NCBI GenBank assembly: GCA_029204225.1
Contig: CM055098.1
Coordinates: 53,621,824 to 53,685,823, forward strand
Direction: 5' to 3'
DNA length: 64,000 nucleotides
From: Diphasiastrum complanatum
Lineage: Eukaryota > Streptophyta > Lycopodiopsida > Lycopodiales > Lycopodiaceae
The position numbers and the translations under genes were made by a program. Of the stretch, positions 45,915 to 57,245 are shown piece by piece; position 1 is the first letter of the stretch; each line of letters starts with the position of its first letter. The notes under the pieces were generated by a model. The model saw nothing but the letters and a program-made list of their open reading frames with translations. It had not been told where the DNA came from and did no database searches.

Positions 45915-48511
45915 TCTATTAAGCTAATGATGTAGAGTGTAGGATTGAAGGAATAGGTAGCATTCCATTACATGCATCATCATCAAAATCTTTTTGCTTA
46001 CATGATGTACTGTATGTACCTAGATTGACTAAGAATCTCATTAGTGTAGGATAGTTGTTTGATAGTGGATTGGATGTCAAGTTTCAAGTTGACAAGTGTA
46101 TAATCTCAAGAGAAAATGAAGTTATTGCTAGAGGATCTAGAATTGGTAAGTTGTACAAACTAGATTCTAGGGAGAGTGCTAACATTTCAGATATTGCTTA
46201 TGAGACCAAGGTCCTACAGGAGGATCTGTGGCATAAGAGATTGGGTCATCCCAATTTCAAAGCCATGCAATCTATGGTCAAAGAAGGAAAAGTTGTTGGT
46301 CTACCAAAGACACTGTCAAAGGAGCTTCTACCTTGCGAAGCTTGTGTGCTGGCAAAGTCACACAGAAGACCTTTTCCTAGATCAAGTATCAAGACAAAGC
46401 AACCATTTGAACTTGTACATTCAGACGTTCATTTCTCATCAACTAAGAGCAGAGGATCCAACTGCTTTGTCTCTTTTGTAGATGATTATACAAGACATTC
46501 TTGGATATATATGTTGTCTTCAAAAGCCATGGTTTATGATGTTTTTCTTACTTTTAAAGCTTATGTAGAGAAGCAGTTTCCTTTCAAGATAAAAGCTTTA
46601 AGAAGTGATAGTGGAGGGGAATACACTTCCAATAAGTTTAAAGACTTTTGTGAGAGAGAGGGTATTCAAAGAGAGTTTTCTTGTTCATATACTCCTCAGC
46701 AAAATGGAGTTGTTAAGAGAAAAAATAGAACTTTGTGTGAATGTGCAAAAGCCATTAGGCTGGAAGCTTTTCTGCCTAAAGAATTTTGGGGAGAGGCAGT
46801 TGCAAGTGCAAACTATCTTTGTAATAGGCTTCCAAATCTTGCAATAGGAGGAAAGACACCATTTGAGATGTTGTATAAGAAAAAGCCTAAGGTAGATCAT
46901 CTTAGGATTTTTGGCTGTGTATGCTTTGTACATGTACCTATAGAAACTAGGAAGAAGGAAGATCCTAGTGCAGTGAAAGGAATTTTTGTAGGTTATGCAT
47001 CTACTAAAAAAGCATACAAGATTTATTTGCCCTCTACTGACAAAAATGTTGTTAGTAGAGATGTGGTCTTCCATGAAGATCAGAAATTTAACTTGGATGA
47101 TGTTTAGATCAAAGAGACTCATGAAAGATCAATCATAAACCTTGATGCTGTTCAAGAAGAGGTGAGGCCGAGGCTTGAGGAGGAGCAAATTCAAGCTATC
47201 ACACCAAGAAGATCTACACGAGCAATATCTGAGCCAAGGAGGCTCACATATGATGAAGAAGGAAGGCAAGTGGAAGGTGAAACTTCCTATCATGCACTTT
47301 TTATATCAAATGAAGAGCCTAAGGATGTCCAACAAGCTTTTCAATCCAAGAAGTGGGTTGAAGCAATGACCCAAGAATTTGAAGCCTTGGTGTCAAATAA
47401 CACATGGGAGCTTGTGGAGCCACCAAACAACATGCATGTGATCAGAAGTAAGTGGGTATTCAGAATCAAGTATAATCATGATGGATCTATCAATAACTAT
47501 AAAGCAAGACTTTGTGCTAAAGGCTACTCTCAGATTAAAGGTCTTGATTATGAAGATACCTTTGCACCAGTTGCAAAGATGGCAACAATTTGAGTACTCA
47601 TCTCTCTTGCATGTTTTCACAAATGGAGTATGTTCTAGTTTGATGTTTCTAATGCATTTCTCAATGGTTACCTTGAGGAGGATATTTATATAGAGCAACC
47701 TCCAGGTTTTGTAAAGGAAGGTGATGAATCAAAAGTTTGTCTTTTGTTCAAAAGTCTGTATGGACTGAAACAGGCACCAAGGTCTTGGTATGCAAGGCTC
47801 AATTCTTATCTCATATCACTCGGATTTTGTCTAAGTGAATATGACCCTTCTCTGTATTATAAGTTTGTAGATAACTTTGTAATTATTCTTCTCATCTATG
47901 TAGATGATATCATTCTTTGTGGAAACAGTGAGAAGTTAGTTGAAGAAACTAAGCATGCACTTGGTACTGAGTTTAAAATGTAGGACTTAGGAGATCTTCA
48001 CTATATTCTTGGCCTTGAAATAGATTTTTGGAAAGGTCATGCATTTATAAGCCAAAGTAGATATGCACTTTTCATGCTCAGGAAATTTCATATGGAGAAT
48101 TGTAAAGGCATAGATACACCTATGGAGCACACTGTAAAAGTTCCTATTAAAGATGATGAAAAATCCTTTGAGGACATCACTCTTTATAGGAGTCTTATTG
48201 GCTCACTTATTTGGCTTAACAGTGACTAGGCCTGAACTAAGCTTTTGTGTTCATAAGCTAAGTCAACACATGCAGGATCCAAAGTTATATCATTGGAAGT
48301 TGGCTAAAAGAGTCTTGAGGTATATATCGTCTACCTTGGATTATGGACTGTACTATGAAGGAGAAGATCAGACTTTGATTGCTTCTTCACATTCAGATTT
48401 TGTAGGAGACAAGTTGTATAGGAAATCCACAAGTGCTTACACTATATTTCTTGGAGGAAATTTGGTTTCTTGGCTGTCAAAGAAGCAGGCAGCTATTTCC
48501 TTATCATCCTG
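45915..48511 (+). pseudogene. Copia element F polyprotein remnant
   Basis: Runs from the end of protease (GIGSIPLHASSS) through pre-integrase (LWHKRLGHPN, CEAC), integrase (SDVH, RSDSGGEY), linker (PRRSTRAISEPRRLTYD), reverse transcriptase ([45 protein letters not shown]) and RNase H to WLSKKQAAISLSSC. Lesions: stops at about 46035, 47105, 47591, 47633 and 47981 and a frameshift near 48215. The integrase glutamate of DD35E is lysine (codon 46715-46717). RNase H has SHSD where SDSD is expected. Beyond 48511 the sequence flips to the opposite strand of an A-like element. Confidence 0.9.
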
Positions 48512-48900
48512 TGTCTTCTTAGCCATAGGAGTTCTTTGGTTGTTGAAGTCAATGCCTTGTACTCGGCTTCACAAGAGGAAAGAGAAATTGTATCTTGCTT
48601 TTTGGAAAGCCAAGATATCACTCCTCCACAAAGAAAAGTGACAAATGCACTTATGTATCTTCTATCCATCTTGTCTCCTGTAAAATCTGAATCCAAAAAT
48701 GCTCTCAAGTACAAGTTAGATCCTTGATAGAGAATGCCAAAAAATCTAGTAGAAGAGACATATCTAAGCACTCTCTTGGCACTTTTCCAATGATGCATCA
48801 AATGACCTTGCATATAGTGACTTAACTTGCTTACACTATAACTCAAATCTGGTCTAGTGATTGTCAAATAGATTAAGGAGCCTATTAGCTTTCTAAAGAG
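48493..48900 (-). pseudogene. A-like copia RNase H fragment
   Basis: Minus-strand frame with ITRPDLSYSVSKLSHYMQGH, RVLRYVSSTRFFGILYQGSN, SDFTGDKMDRRYISAF, SSCEAEYKALTSTTKELLWL. It is close to residues 1113-1228 of element A. It keeps EAEY, where element A has EAKY, and is truncated right after LLWLRR at the junction with F. Confidence 0.85.
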
Positions 48901-48901
48901 T

Positions 48902-49081
48902 TCTACTCAAAGGTCAATTTCACACTAGTGTAGATCAAGCTAAAATCAATCTAACTTCTTAAAAGTGACTTATGTACATTCTTTCACACGTGGGAACAGA
49001 CTCCACACATGTGAGATCCTATCAAGATCAATCAACTTGAGATGTACAAGGTACATCAAGTTAGAAGTGATATTTTTAACA
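48902..49081 (-). mobile_element. Truncated A-type LTR
   Basis: On the minus strand it starts TGTTAAAAATATCACTTC, like the A LTR start. It carries CACATGTGTGGAGTCTG and CCCACGTGTGAAAGAATGTA, the same paired palindromes as in the A and B LTRs. It runs straight into pol sequence at 48900, so everything from mid-LTR to late pol is deleted. Confidence 0.7.
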
Positions 49082-49289
49082 TTATTAATACTAAAATCTC
49101 CATAAAATCATCCCTTGAATGTTGCTTATCAAGAATCAAACAACAAGATCTAGAGTCACAAGCAATAAGAAGTCCATAATTAGTTCCTCAAGTTCCACAC
49201 CAATGTGCATCATCAATGATACCATCAGCTCCACCAAGATATCATATCAAGACTTACATACTCAATACTTGCATTATATGTCACCCAAC

Positions 49290-49945
49290 GACATTAATAC
49301 ATCCATCACCAAACCATCGCTCTTAAAAAACCATCCCTCGGGTTTTACTATCTACAATGTTTTTACAACATCGTCGGGCGACATTTCTACTATGGAGATG
49401 CTTATTCGTCGCTTGGACATCACTAAAACATTGCTCTATTTGGACATCCTGTAGCGACACTAAGTAACCATCGCTCCTAAAAAACCATCCCTCAAGTTTT
49501 ACAGTCTGCAATGTTTTTACAACGTCGATGGCCGACATTTATGCCATGGAGACGCTTATTCATCACTTGGACATTGTTGAAATGTCGCTCTATTTGCACG
49601 TCGCGTAGCGACGCTAAATAACCATCGCTAAAACATTGCTACGCAAAATCTCAATTTGGAATTCAGATTTTGGACCGATTCACATACCATTGTGTGGCGA
49701 CCTTTTTTGTAAAATTGTCACTATTTGGGCTTCAGTTAAACGTCGCCTAAATGTTGCTAAAATAAGTATCACAAAGCGTCAAATATTGTTTGTCGCACGA
49801 TGATGATTAAGATATCGCCATGCGACGTTTGTTGCGACAATTGTAAAAATAAATATTTCACTATTAAAATTGTGAAGCGACATTTATTTTTTTCTAAATA
49901 AGCATCACAAACTTTTGTCACTATAATCATTTTTTGTAGTAGTGG
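49290..49945. mobile_element. CACTA-like terminus with GCGAC subterminal repeats
   Basis: At the right end the minus strand reads CACTACTACAAAAAATGA, close to the CACTA..CAAGAAA terminus of plant EnSpm elements. Inward, GCGACG, GTCGC and CGACATTT words recur over 650 bases, and a unit of about 150 bases is tandemly duplicated (49327-49475 and 49476-49625). No matching left terminus or target duplication was found, so this may be a fragment or a non-autonomous element. Confidence 0.5.
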
Positions 49946-50798
49946 AGTTGGGGTTTCTAGAAGGACCAATCAGAATCACCAAGAAGCTGAAAGAGCTAGA
50001 GAGCACTCAGCATCTCCAATTCCTAGATACCTCAGTGGACAAGCACAAGAACAAAGATGGCTACCTGTTAGAGGCCATCAAGAGCAAAGATCTCGCTATA
50101 GTATGTGCATACCTAACCAAGTATATACACAAGTAGAAATCGAAAGTGAACTGCATTCATATGTTAGTTTTTTTGCTGCTAGCAGAATCAATTGGGCAAA
50201 GAGTCGCACTCTACAACTGGGCTGGCACGATAGCAAATTTTTTGCATGAAGGAATTAGCAAGAAGCAGACCTTCACCACCTTGGGTTACCTGCTCTTTGA
50301 CATTACACAATCACGGATCCAACGCCATGACCTAAAGGTAGTCTTGCTAGTGCTGGGGACAAGTAGTTGAGGCAGTTACAGATTATAACTGAGCTAGATG
50401 CAGCTACTCGGGAAGAGGAACAATCGGAAGCCTCTATGCTAGCGTCGTCAAAGAAGATCACACCTCAGAAGAAAGGTAGCAAAAGTGTTCAGGGGACAAC
50501 AACAGAAGTAGGGGTTGAAGAGGAGCGACACCACCTGCAAAGGAGAAGGAGAAAGAGTCTGCAAAAGGCAAGAAAGTCATCAAGCGTAGAAGAAGCTTAT
50601 GCTGCAAGGCTCCATCCAGATCTGGGCTCAAACACAGAAAGTAACAAGTCTCAATCACCGACAGTGCTTCCACAAGCGAAGAAGACCAAAATGATGAACG
50701 TAGATCAAGGGCACAAGACTCAAGCGTCTTCAACCAGCACAAAGGATGATCAGAGCTCATCCAAGTCACATTCGCAAGCCACTGGCTTCTACATGTAA
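49946..50798 (+). pseudogene. Unknown coding remnant
   Basis: Successive plus frames: LGFLEGPIRITKKLKELEST and SKDLAIVCAYLTKYIHK; then, after a stop, SIGQRVALYNWAGTIANFLH and TFTTLGYLLFDITQSRIQRH; then a Lys/Ser/Glu-rich tail to a stop at 50798. The order (globular part, then charged tail) recalls gag-like proteins or gene fragments carried by gypsy elements. I do not recognise it. At least two lesions. Confidence 0.35.
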
Positions 50799-50811
50799 AG
50801 CGAACTATAAG

Positions 50812-51000
50812 AGGTAATGAAAGGTCCTTCAAGGACATAACTCTTTATAGGAAGCTAATAGGATCTCTTATTTGGAGATTCTAGCTATTGTGTTGCTAGA
50901 TTCAATCAATTTAAGCAAGATCCTAGTGAGGCTCATTGGAAGTTAGGAAAAAGAGTCTTAAGATATACCTCGAGGTCTAGAGATTTTGGCATCTTGTAGA
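50812..51000 (+). pseudogene. Short copia pol remnant
   Basis: NERSFKDITLYRKLIGSLIW, then, out of frame, HWKLGKRVLRYTS-like sequence. It corresponds to the region just before RNase H. Heavily decayed. Confidence 0.65.
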
Positions 51001-51496
51001 TCTACACCTAACCTTAAATTATTGATTTTCGTAATTAGATTTTGTAGATGACCGAATTGGTGGGAATTCTTAATGCATTCATTAGTAGCAACTAAAACTA
51101 GCTACCCCAACCATCTCCAAAACAAATATAGAGAAAAGAGCAAAATCAAATAGTAGTCCAAGAAATGTTCTCCAGTACAATGATCGAGTCAGTCAAACAC
51201 CTCCATGAATTATAGGCATGAGAGATGACTCTCTTTCCTCTCTCTAAACTCATATAGCCGTAAAATAATAATATGAATCCTAAACTATCAGTTTTGGTCC
51301 ATATGGCCAAATTACATCAAATAAAAGCTATTTTGTGGGACTTAAGGTCTATAGCTTCTAAGAAAAGTTCTCTAAAAATAATAATTAATACTTTTTAAAT
51401 CACCTATACATTTATGATATTTGATGTATCATATGTACAAGTTTGGTCTCCATTTAACTAAAAATAGACAAGCAAACTAGTTGACAATTTTTCACA
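51001..51496 (-). mobile_element. LTR of family I, minus strand
   Basis: On the minus strand it begins TGTGAAAAATTGTCAACTAG, matching the start of the LTR at 28509, and has a TATATGAG element near 51250. No good polypurine tract precedes it; the other end is not defined. Confidence 0.5.
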
Positions 51497-51504
51497 GTCT
51501 GTCG

Positions 51505-52440
51505 CACTATCACCCTCAACGAATCAAAGGTTGGATACACGTTAACTATCCAAGTGTTAAGGCTCTAACTGTTTTTGCTACTCCCAAGAATGAGTGTTAA
51601 TAGTTAAAAAGAAATTATCCCTTTGTAGATAATATGTCTTTTCTTTTTTATGTTTCCAAACATTCTATATTTCATTTTTTTTATGATAGAGAAAGTTTGG
51701 GGCATTACACATCGGCTATAAAGAAAACAAATGTTAAAAAAACCTATATGGCATATGATGTTTTACATCGTACAAACCTTTCCACCCTCAAACCAATGTT
51801 TTCCCATAGCCTAAGTTAAATACTGGTTGAGCAACCTATTTTCTAGGGTGTAGGGATAAGGTTCCAACTTAACAGGCTACATTGAGGGTTTAGTAAGGGG
51901 GAAGGCCCCAGGGCGGGGGCCTTCCCCTCCGTAAATGCCAGTAGATTTTTTTTTAAAAAATTTTTTGTCTATTTTTAGAAAGTTGACTTCTAAAAATAGC
52001 AGATTCAGATTTCATTTGACTTTCTAAGAATAGCAACTGAACATTACAAAAATGTAGTGCTTCTCAAACTTTCTAAAAATAGCAAAAATACCTTACAAAT
52101 TTGTAAGGTATTTATTGCTCATACTTTTCAAAAGTACCAAATTATGCCATTTAAGGCAACTTTACGGGATCATAAGGTTCCATCTTAACAGGCTACATTG
52201 AGCAATTGTCCGAACGATGTCTAGCACAATGTCACCCTCAACGAGTCAAAGAGTGGATACTCGTTATCTTTTAGTGTGCTATTTTCTATTGTGATATTGG
52301 ATACTCCCAAGGTGTATGCTTATGAAAGGTTGACTCTAGTAGGGACTAAGGACCATAGATTCATGTTGGACACTTACTAGAAGAACCTTGAGTGCACTAT
52401 CACATTATGGAAGTGCTCAACCTCTCTAAAGTGGTTCATG
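51505..52440. repeat. Repeat region with strong hairpins
   Basis: CACCCTCAACGA and the following 70 bases occur at about 51513 and 52231, and AACAGGCTACATTGAG at 51870 and 52187. Between them lie a perfect 12-base GC stem (51898-51909 pairing with 51916-51927, 6-base loop) and a perfect 28-base palindrome (52086-52113). CTTTCTAAAAATAGCA-like words occur three times at 51990-52085. No coding sequence. Confidence 0.65.
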
Positions 52441-52454
52441 TGGGCCTAATATAA

Positions 52455-52655
52455 ATGTTTGGAAAATGTGAGAAATACCAAATGCTCTTGGAGACTGATT
52501 GCAGATGCATCATGCAACCGGTCCCAGCCTGCGATTGCAGCCGGCTCAGCAAACACCTGCATGTGACTGGGCAACCGATGATGACCCATCCACTCCCATC
52601 ACTAGTCTCCATCGCCCATTTCTCATCTCTTCTAGCCGATCAGTCTACGCGCTCA
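52455..52655 (+). other. Candidate 5' leader exon of the SOFL gene
   Basis: Composition changes to GC-richer, and CGCTCAG/GTAGGTTG at 52655 is a good splice donor. There is no convincing long protein in it (a 119-codon frame reads through the donor and looks random). It lies 0.9 kb upstream of the SOFL coding region on the same strand. Confidence 0.3.
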
Positions 52656-53530
52656 GGTAGGTTGAGGAGCATCAGTCCCCGTCGCCATCCACTTTACTCT
52701 CCACCAGCAATCCATCTGCAAAGGTTCCCCACTCCCCACGTTCCCAGGCCCATAGCCATCGGCACCAGCTATCAATCTATAGTTTTTAATACCCTTGGCA
52801 TCTTCCTTAGCTAATCGTGTCTCGGAAGTTTGCTGAATTTTGGCTTCAGAGTTACCGGATCTCGAGCAATCACAATTGTGTAGTTTTTGCTAGTATAGAG
52901 GTAGCTAAGTGGACTGTAGCTATAGACACTTGCGTCTTGGCTGATTAGAATGAATTATGTTTGTTGTTACTAGTACTATAATCGCTTGTTGCAAGCATAC
53001 TCCAGTTAGACGTTTTTAACCACTTACTTCTTGTGGTATTACGTTTTTTTATACTAAAAAAGTATGCTCGGATATGTATGGCTGTATGCCTGCAGTATTT
53101 GCTTACGAAACAAAGATCTTTAATTCTTTACGCAGGTGAAAAGGCCAACAGTTATTCCACGATATGTTAGTGCAGTAAATCTTACAAGAATACTATGTTT
53201 CTCAATCTTGCAACTCATAATACAAATGTGCTTGTCAAACTCATATAATAGATATAAACGGTCAAGAGGTATGGAAGCCGAGCTGTTCTCTTATTCGATG
53301 GCTAGTCCTATTGCCATCTAAAAAATCTCTTTTCTCCTAGAGATTTTACTCGATTTGCTTTCCACCGGTCTGGGGTACATTTGTCTCAAAGTTTTGTGAA
53401 TTCTATCTTTGAGATCTAAGCATCAAACCTAACTTCCAAACGAAGCTTCAATAATACTTGCGACTCTACATTTAGATACAAGGGATGCAGCCTGCAGTAT
53501 TTAGGTGTTACATTACCAACCACCAACTGA

Positions 53531-54625
53531 TTGGCTGTTGCGCTCTTCAATTCAGGTGCTGAATCACAATATGCCTGTAGAGGACAGGATGAAATTGTCT
53601 ACTTCAACTCAAAACGTTGGGTGTATATAAAGTCCTGTTTCCTTACCTTTGTCTTCACAGCATCGTGCCCGTTGAAAATCTGGTTCATCAATAGCAAGCA
53701 ATATTCTTGGAGAGTTGCCCAACAAAACTGCAAAAAATTGAAACACCATATTTTTCAGAATCTTCCTGTATGTGATATGAATTGTTTGAATATTGTCAAG
53801 CTGGTCGACCTCACTGACGATTGCAGCTCCAAGAATGAAGGTTCTTATGCCAGAAGTCCCAAGTGTTTGCGGCATAAGGATGATAGTATATCCTCTGAGT
53901 CAGGCTGGACAGCATACTTGGAGCAGTCTGTAACAGAAAGCTTCTTAAAGATTGGCCATCAAGGCATGATTCCAAGAATCGTCTCCGATATCTCTCACGG
54001 TCTGAGCCATCGACAAGGAACAATAGTAACAGATCATGAAGATCCTTCAATAGCTTCGGATGCATCTTCTGGTCCTCAGTTTCCAGTCTGTTGTCACGAT
54101 TCGGAACAACAACTTGAAAAGCATATGGTTGATGAAAATATTCTGGAAGATGAAGAGCTTCGGCCTTTTTGTGGTCATGATCCCTGGGAGTCCACTAGAA
54201 GCTCGGAGTCAATGTCCGCAGTTCCACCAAGAATGCAATCTGAGGAGGGAAAAAGAAGAAAGAAGAGATGTCAGCAGCAAAGGCAACTCACAAAACATAT
54301 ACAAGTATGCGGGACAAGGCTGAAAATATTCTGAAGCTTTTGTATGATCTATAGTTTCCCATACAATTATCTACTTTTCATGGATGCTGCGCTACTTCTG
54401 AACTTGTCTTTCATGTCATCTTATGGAACGAACTTGTTTGTATGATTTGAACCTCACTTGAAGCAGGAGTTAGATGCCGTCGAAGATCGTTTGGCAGCAC
54501 TTCAACAATTGATTCCCTATTGTGAAGAGGTTGGATTGATGGAAATCAGGGACAAATTCTTGAATAAATGTTGCTATTTAACTTCAAGAGCAAAGTCTGT
54601 GACAGAAATCATTGGCAATTTCTAA
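53531..54625 (+). CDS. SOFL: SOB FIVE-LIKE (SOFL) family protein
   Basis: The plus frame contains both SOFL signatures in order: SSESGWTAYLEQS (about 53890) and DPSIASDASSGPQF (about 54045), followed by an acidic part and a basic GKRRKKRCQQQRQ. SOFL proteins are small plant proteins that raise cytokinin responses; the two motifs are required in Arabidopsis. The frame opens at 53531 (not an ATG in a strong context), and acceptors TTTTTCAG at 53758 and TTCACAG at about 53660 suggest that the real exon starts later. A donor CAA/GTATGC at 54304 and acceptor GAAGCAG at 54466 splice in phase to ELDAVEDRLAALQQLIPY, ending at 54625. That C-terminal helix is not a feature I know from SOFL proteins. 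Exon limits are predicted by eye. Confidence 0.7.
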
Positions 54626-54705
54626 GACCTAATCCAAATTTCTTACTCAATCTGTTATGAATTAAGATCATTCTTTTGGATTTTTTCAACATTTGGATTC
54701 ATCAG

Positions 54706-54834
54706 GAAAACAAAATTCGCGTTTCTTTGCAGCTAGGCCAGGAGGAGTTGCTGGTAGTTGCTACTGAATATGTTAAGTCGCTTGAACGAATAGTTCACAA
54801 CTTCCTTAAGCTCAACCATGATTATGCTTTTGAG
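54706..54834 (+). other. Candidate further exon downstream of SOFL
   Basis: An open stretch after the acceptor TCATCAG and before the donor GAG/GTGAAT reads ENKIRVSLQLGQEELLVVAT then EYVKSLERIVHNFLKLNH, a plausible helix. Phase linkage to the preceding exon was not found because of the stop at 54623, so alternative splicing or a separate gene is possible. Confidence 0.35.
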
Positions 54835-54869
54835 GTGAATCCATCCTGTTCCAATTTCTCTTGGTAGTT

Positions 54870-57245
54870 AGAATGTCGCTTGAGCAATTCTGAGATTTTG
54901 CAGACAGATTAATCTACAAAGAACTGATCGTACAGCCCCTTTGTTTTGAAAGTAAACAGACCTGAAATTTGAAACGCTGAAGTGGGTTAATCTCTGGTTG
55001 CATCTTGCTATTGAGACAAATCGCTTGTGCATGCCACAGGGCAAGTCTGGAGGGCTTGAAATCGCTCATCAAGTAACTGCTTTACAGGACAAGGGTCTGT
55101 GTCTCATGCCTCTCTCGATGCTCATTTGCCATACACGATTCTGAGTATTTACTTACTCAAAAAAAACAAAAATTCATAACGGTGGATACTACTTGTGCCC
55201 ATCTATCTGTGTTGCCGTAGCTGTAAATCAGAGATAACGTTGAGAGCTGTGTGGATTTGTTACATCTGCCCTCTTACAATAGGATTTTCAATTTTGGAAC
55301 AAGAACGGTTTTTTAAACTGCATGTTTTTCTTTCCCCCTGATAATATTTGAAAATTATATTAGCATCAAATGTAGAGTGTTCACATCAAAAAAGGAAGGA
55401 GACTAATAAGATGATATGTATTTTGTGGTATCAACCTCTCTAATGCACATGAGATATCTTTAACATGAATGTTTGTGGAGAGGAGTAGGAACATCTATAT
55501 ATTTTAATATATGATTTTGTTGCTCAAATGGTTGAAATGTAGATTGACATGATTACATTTTTGTAATTAATTTTTGAGTTATTAGTCATTTTCTTGAATC
55601 AATTATTTGATCACATGTTAATATGAGTCTCAACAAATTATGCCCAATAAGTGGTGAGTTGGTTAGGACTTTGAGAGTGTGACTTCAATTCACCACCCAA
55701 TTACCAAAATTACCAAATGAGGACACTAAGGAGAAAAATTAACCACTTCTAAACTTACATGCTGGAAAATTTTCAATACACAATACAAGAAGAAACTTGT
55801 TAGCATAGTATTGATGCATCATTATGGTATCATCATTTGTGGACCTCTGCTATTCATATTTGTTGATGTATAATATCAAAATGTGCATGGATTTTCCACA
55901 TGAAGAAACATGTGCCAATCTTAGCATTCAAACATCTAATTCAATCTTTTTTTCTTTTGTCGTTATATACAACATATCTTGGCAATGCCATTTACAGAGC
56001 TAATATCCTTAGATGTCACTACACAATGGTCGGGATTCGAGCCTGCACCTTTTTGGTGGTAGTCAACAACTCTACCCCACTGTGATGGACGATCTAATTC
56101 AATCTTAAACATTAAATTAGCATGGCAAAACAAGAAATCAAGAAACTAGATAAAATTAGCAAACCTTCACCAAATTAGGCAACGTACGATAGCATTCATC
56201 ATCATGATTGATCATTCGATACATTGGGCCTGAATCTGGAGAATGATCAAAGCTCTCATGTAATTTTAGACACATCAACCATAAAACACATAAAAAAGCT
56301 CTCAAAGAGAAGCTTCAAGAATGCATAGAGCTCAAAAATGACAAATGTAGAATAGCCCCCAGATTTAGCATGCTCTTAGCTATTTATAGTGGTCCTTTGT
56401 GCTATGAGTTTGGGACCTTATTTAGCTAAACTAGGCCTTGAAACTATTATTGTAATTTTGATATTTACAAATATAGCATGGTTGTTTAAGCCATCTAATT
56501 AACCATCCTACTGACTAATTTTATTCTAATTTACCTCCATGGTTATATTTAGCATTGCAATTATTAATCACATTGGATATGGACATATAATTATAGCAAC
56601 CTAGTTCACCTGTCACGCATTGATTCCTTCCCAAGGGAATTTAAGTGCTTCCCTTGTGAAGTTAGCTTGCAAAACCTACTCTAACCACCCTACTTTACCA
56701 TACAAGCAACCACAATAAGGCAAGGGAGCTCTCTTACACCTTCCCCTCTCTCTCCTCTCCAAAGACACAAGAGCATAGCAAAAGCAACTAAGTTAGAAAT
56801 CACACACATAGCAAACCAACATGTAATGAGACCTTCTATGAGGCATTACAATAGTAAAGATAAATTCACATTTATTTTGGTTCATTTGATGTTTAGTTGA
56901 TAAATTAATGTGCTATCTATTGATGCATTGTATTGTGGTTACCATTACTTTCCATTGTGCATTCTAGCATGCAAATCATGTGCTAAAATAGATACATTGC
57001 ATTGAATTTAGCAAATGATACATTTGCATTCAATAGGCTATAGATTGCATTGAATTCATCAATAGATACATTTGCATTCAATAGACTATACATTTGCATT
57101 CATGAATTAAAAACATATGCATTCAACATTTTTGCAAGAATGATGTAGTGGAAAAACATTATATTGATTTCAACAAAAGTACATTGATGAGAAAGTGAAC
57201 TCCCCCTTCATACATTGCAAGTTTAAAGTTCTACTCATCATCACT
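54870..57245. other. Intergenic region
   Basis: AT-rich, no recognised gene. Contains a tRNA-like SINE candidate (56015-56095, minus) and degenerate ATACATTTGCATTCAATAG repeats at about 56995-57120. Confidence 0.5.
56015..56095 (-). repeat. tRNA-derived SINE candidate
   Basis: On the minus strand GTGGGGTAGAGTTGTTG resembles a pol III A box and, about 35 bases on, GGCTCGAATCC resembles a B box, as in tRNA-derived plant SINEs. It does not fold as a full tRNA by eye. The tail and target duplication were not found. Confidence 0.4.

Noticed and set aside
51898-51927. Bacterial-type terminator
   Set aside because: The hairpin followed by T/A runs looks similar, but everything around it is plant repeat DNA.
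52455-52814. Frame of 119 codons upstream of SOFL
   Set aside because: It crosses a good splice donor at 52655 and shows no domain; more likely leader exon plus intron.
56015-56095. Functional tRNA gene
   Set aside because: Pol III box-like words are present, but no complete cloverleaf or acceptor stem could be paired by eye.
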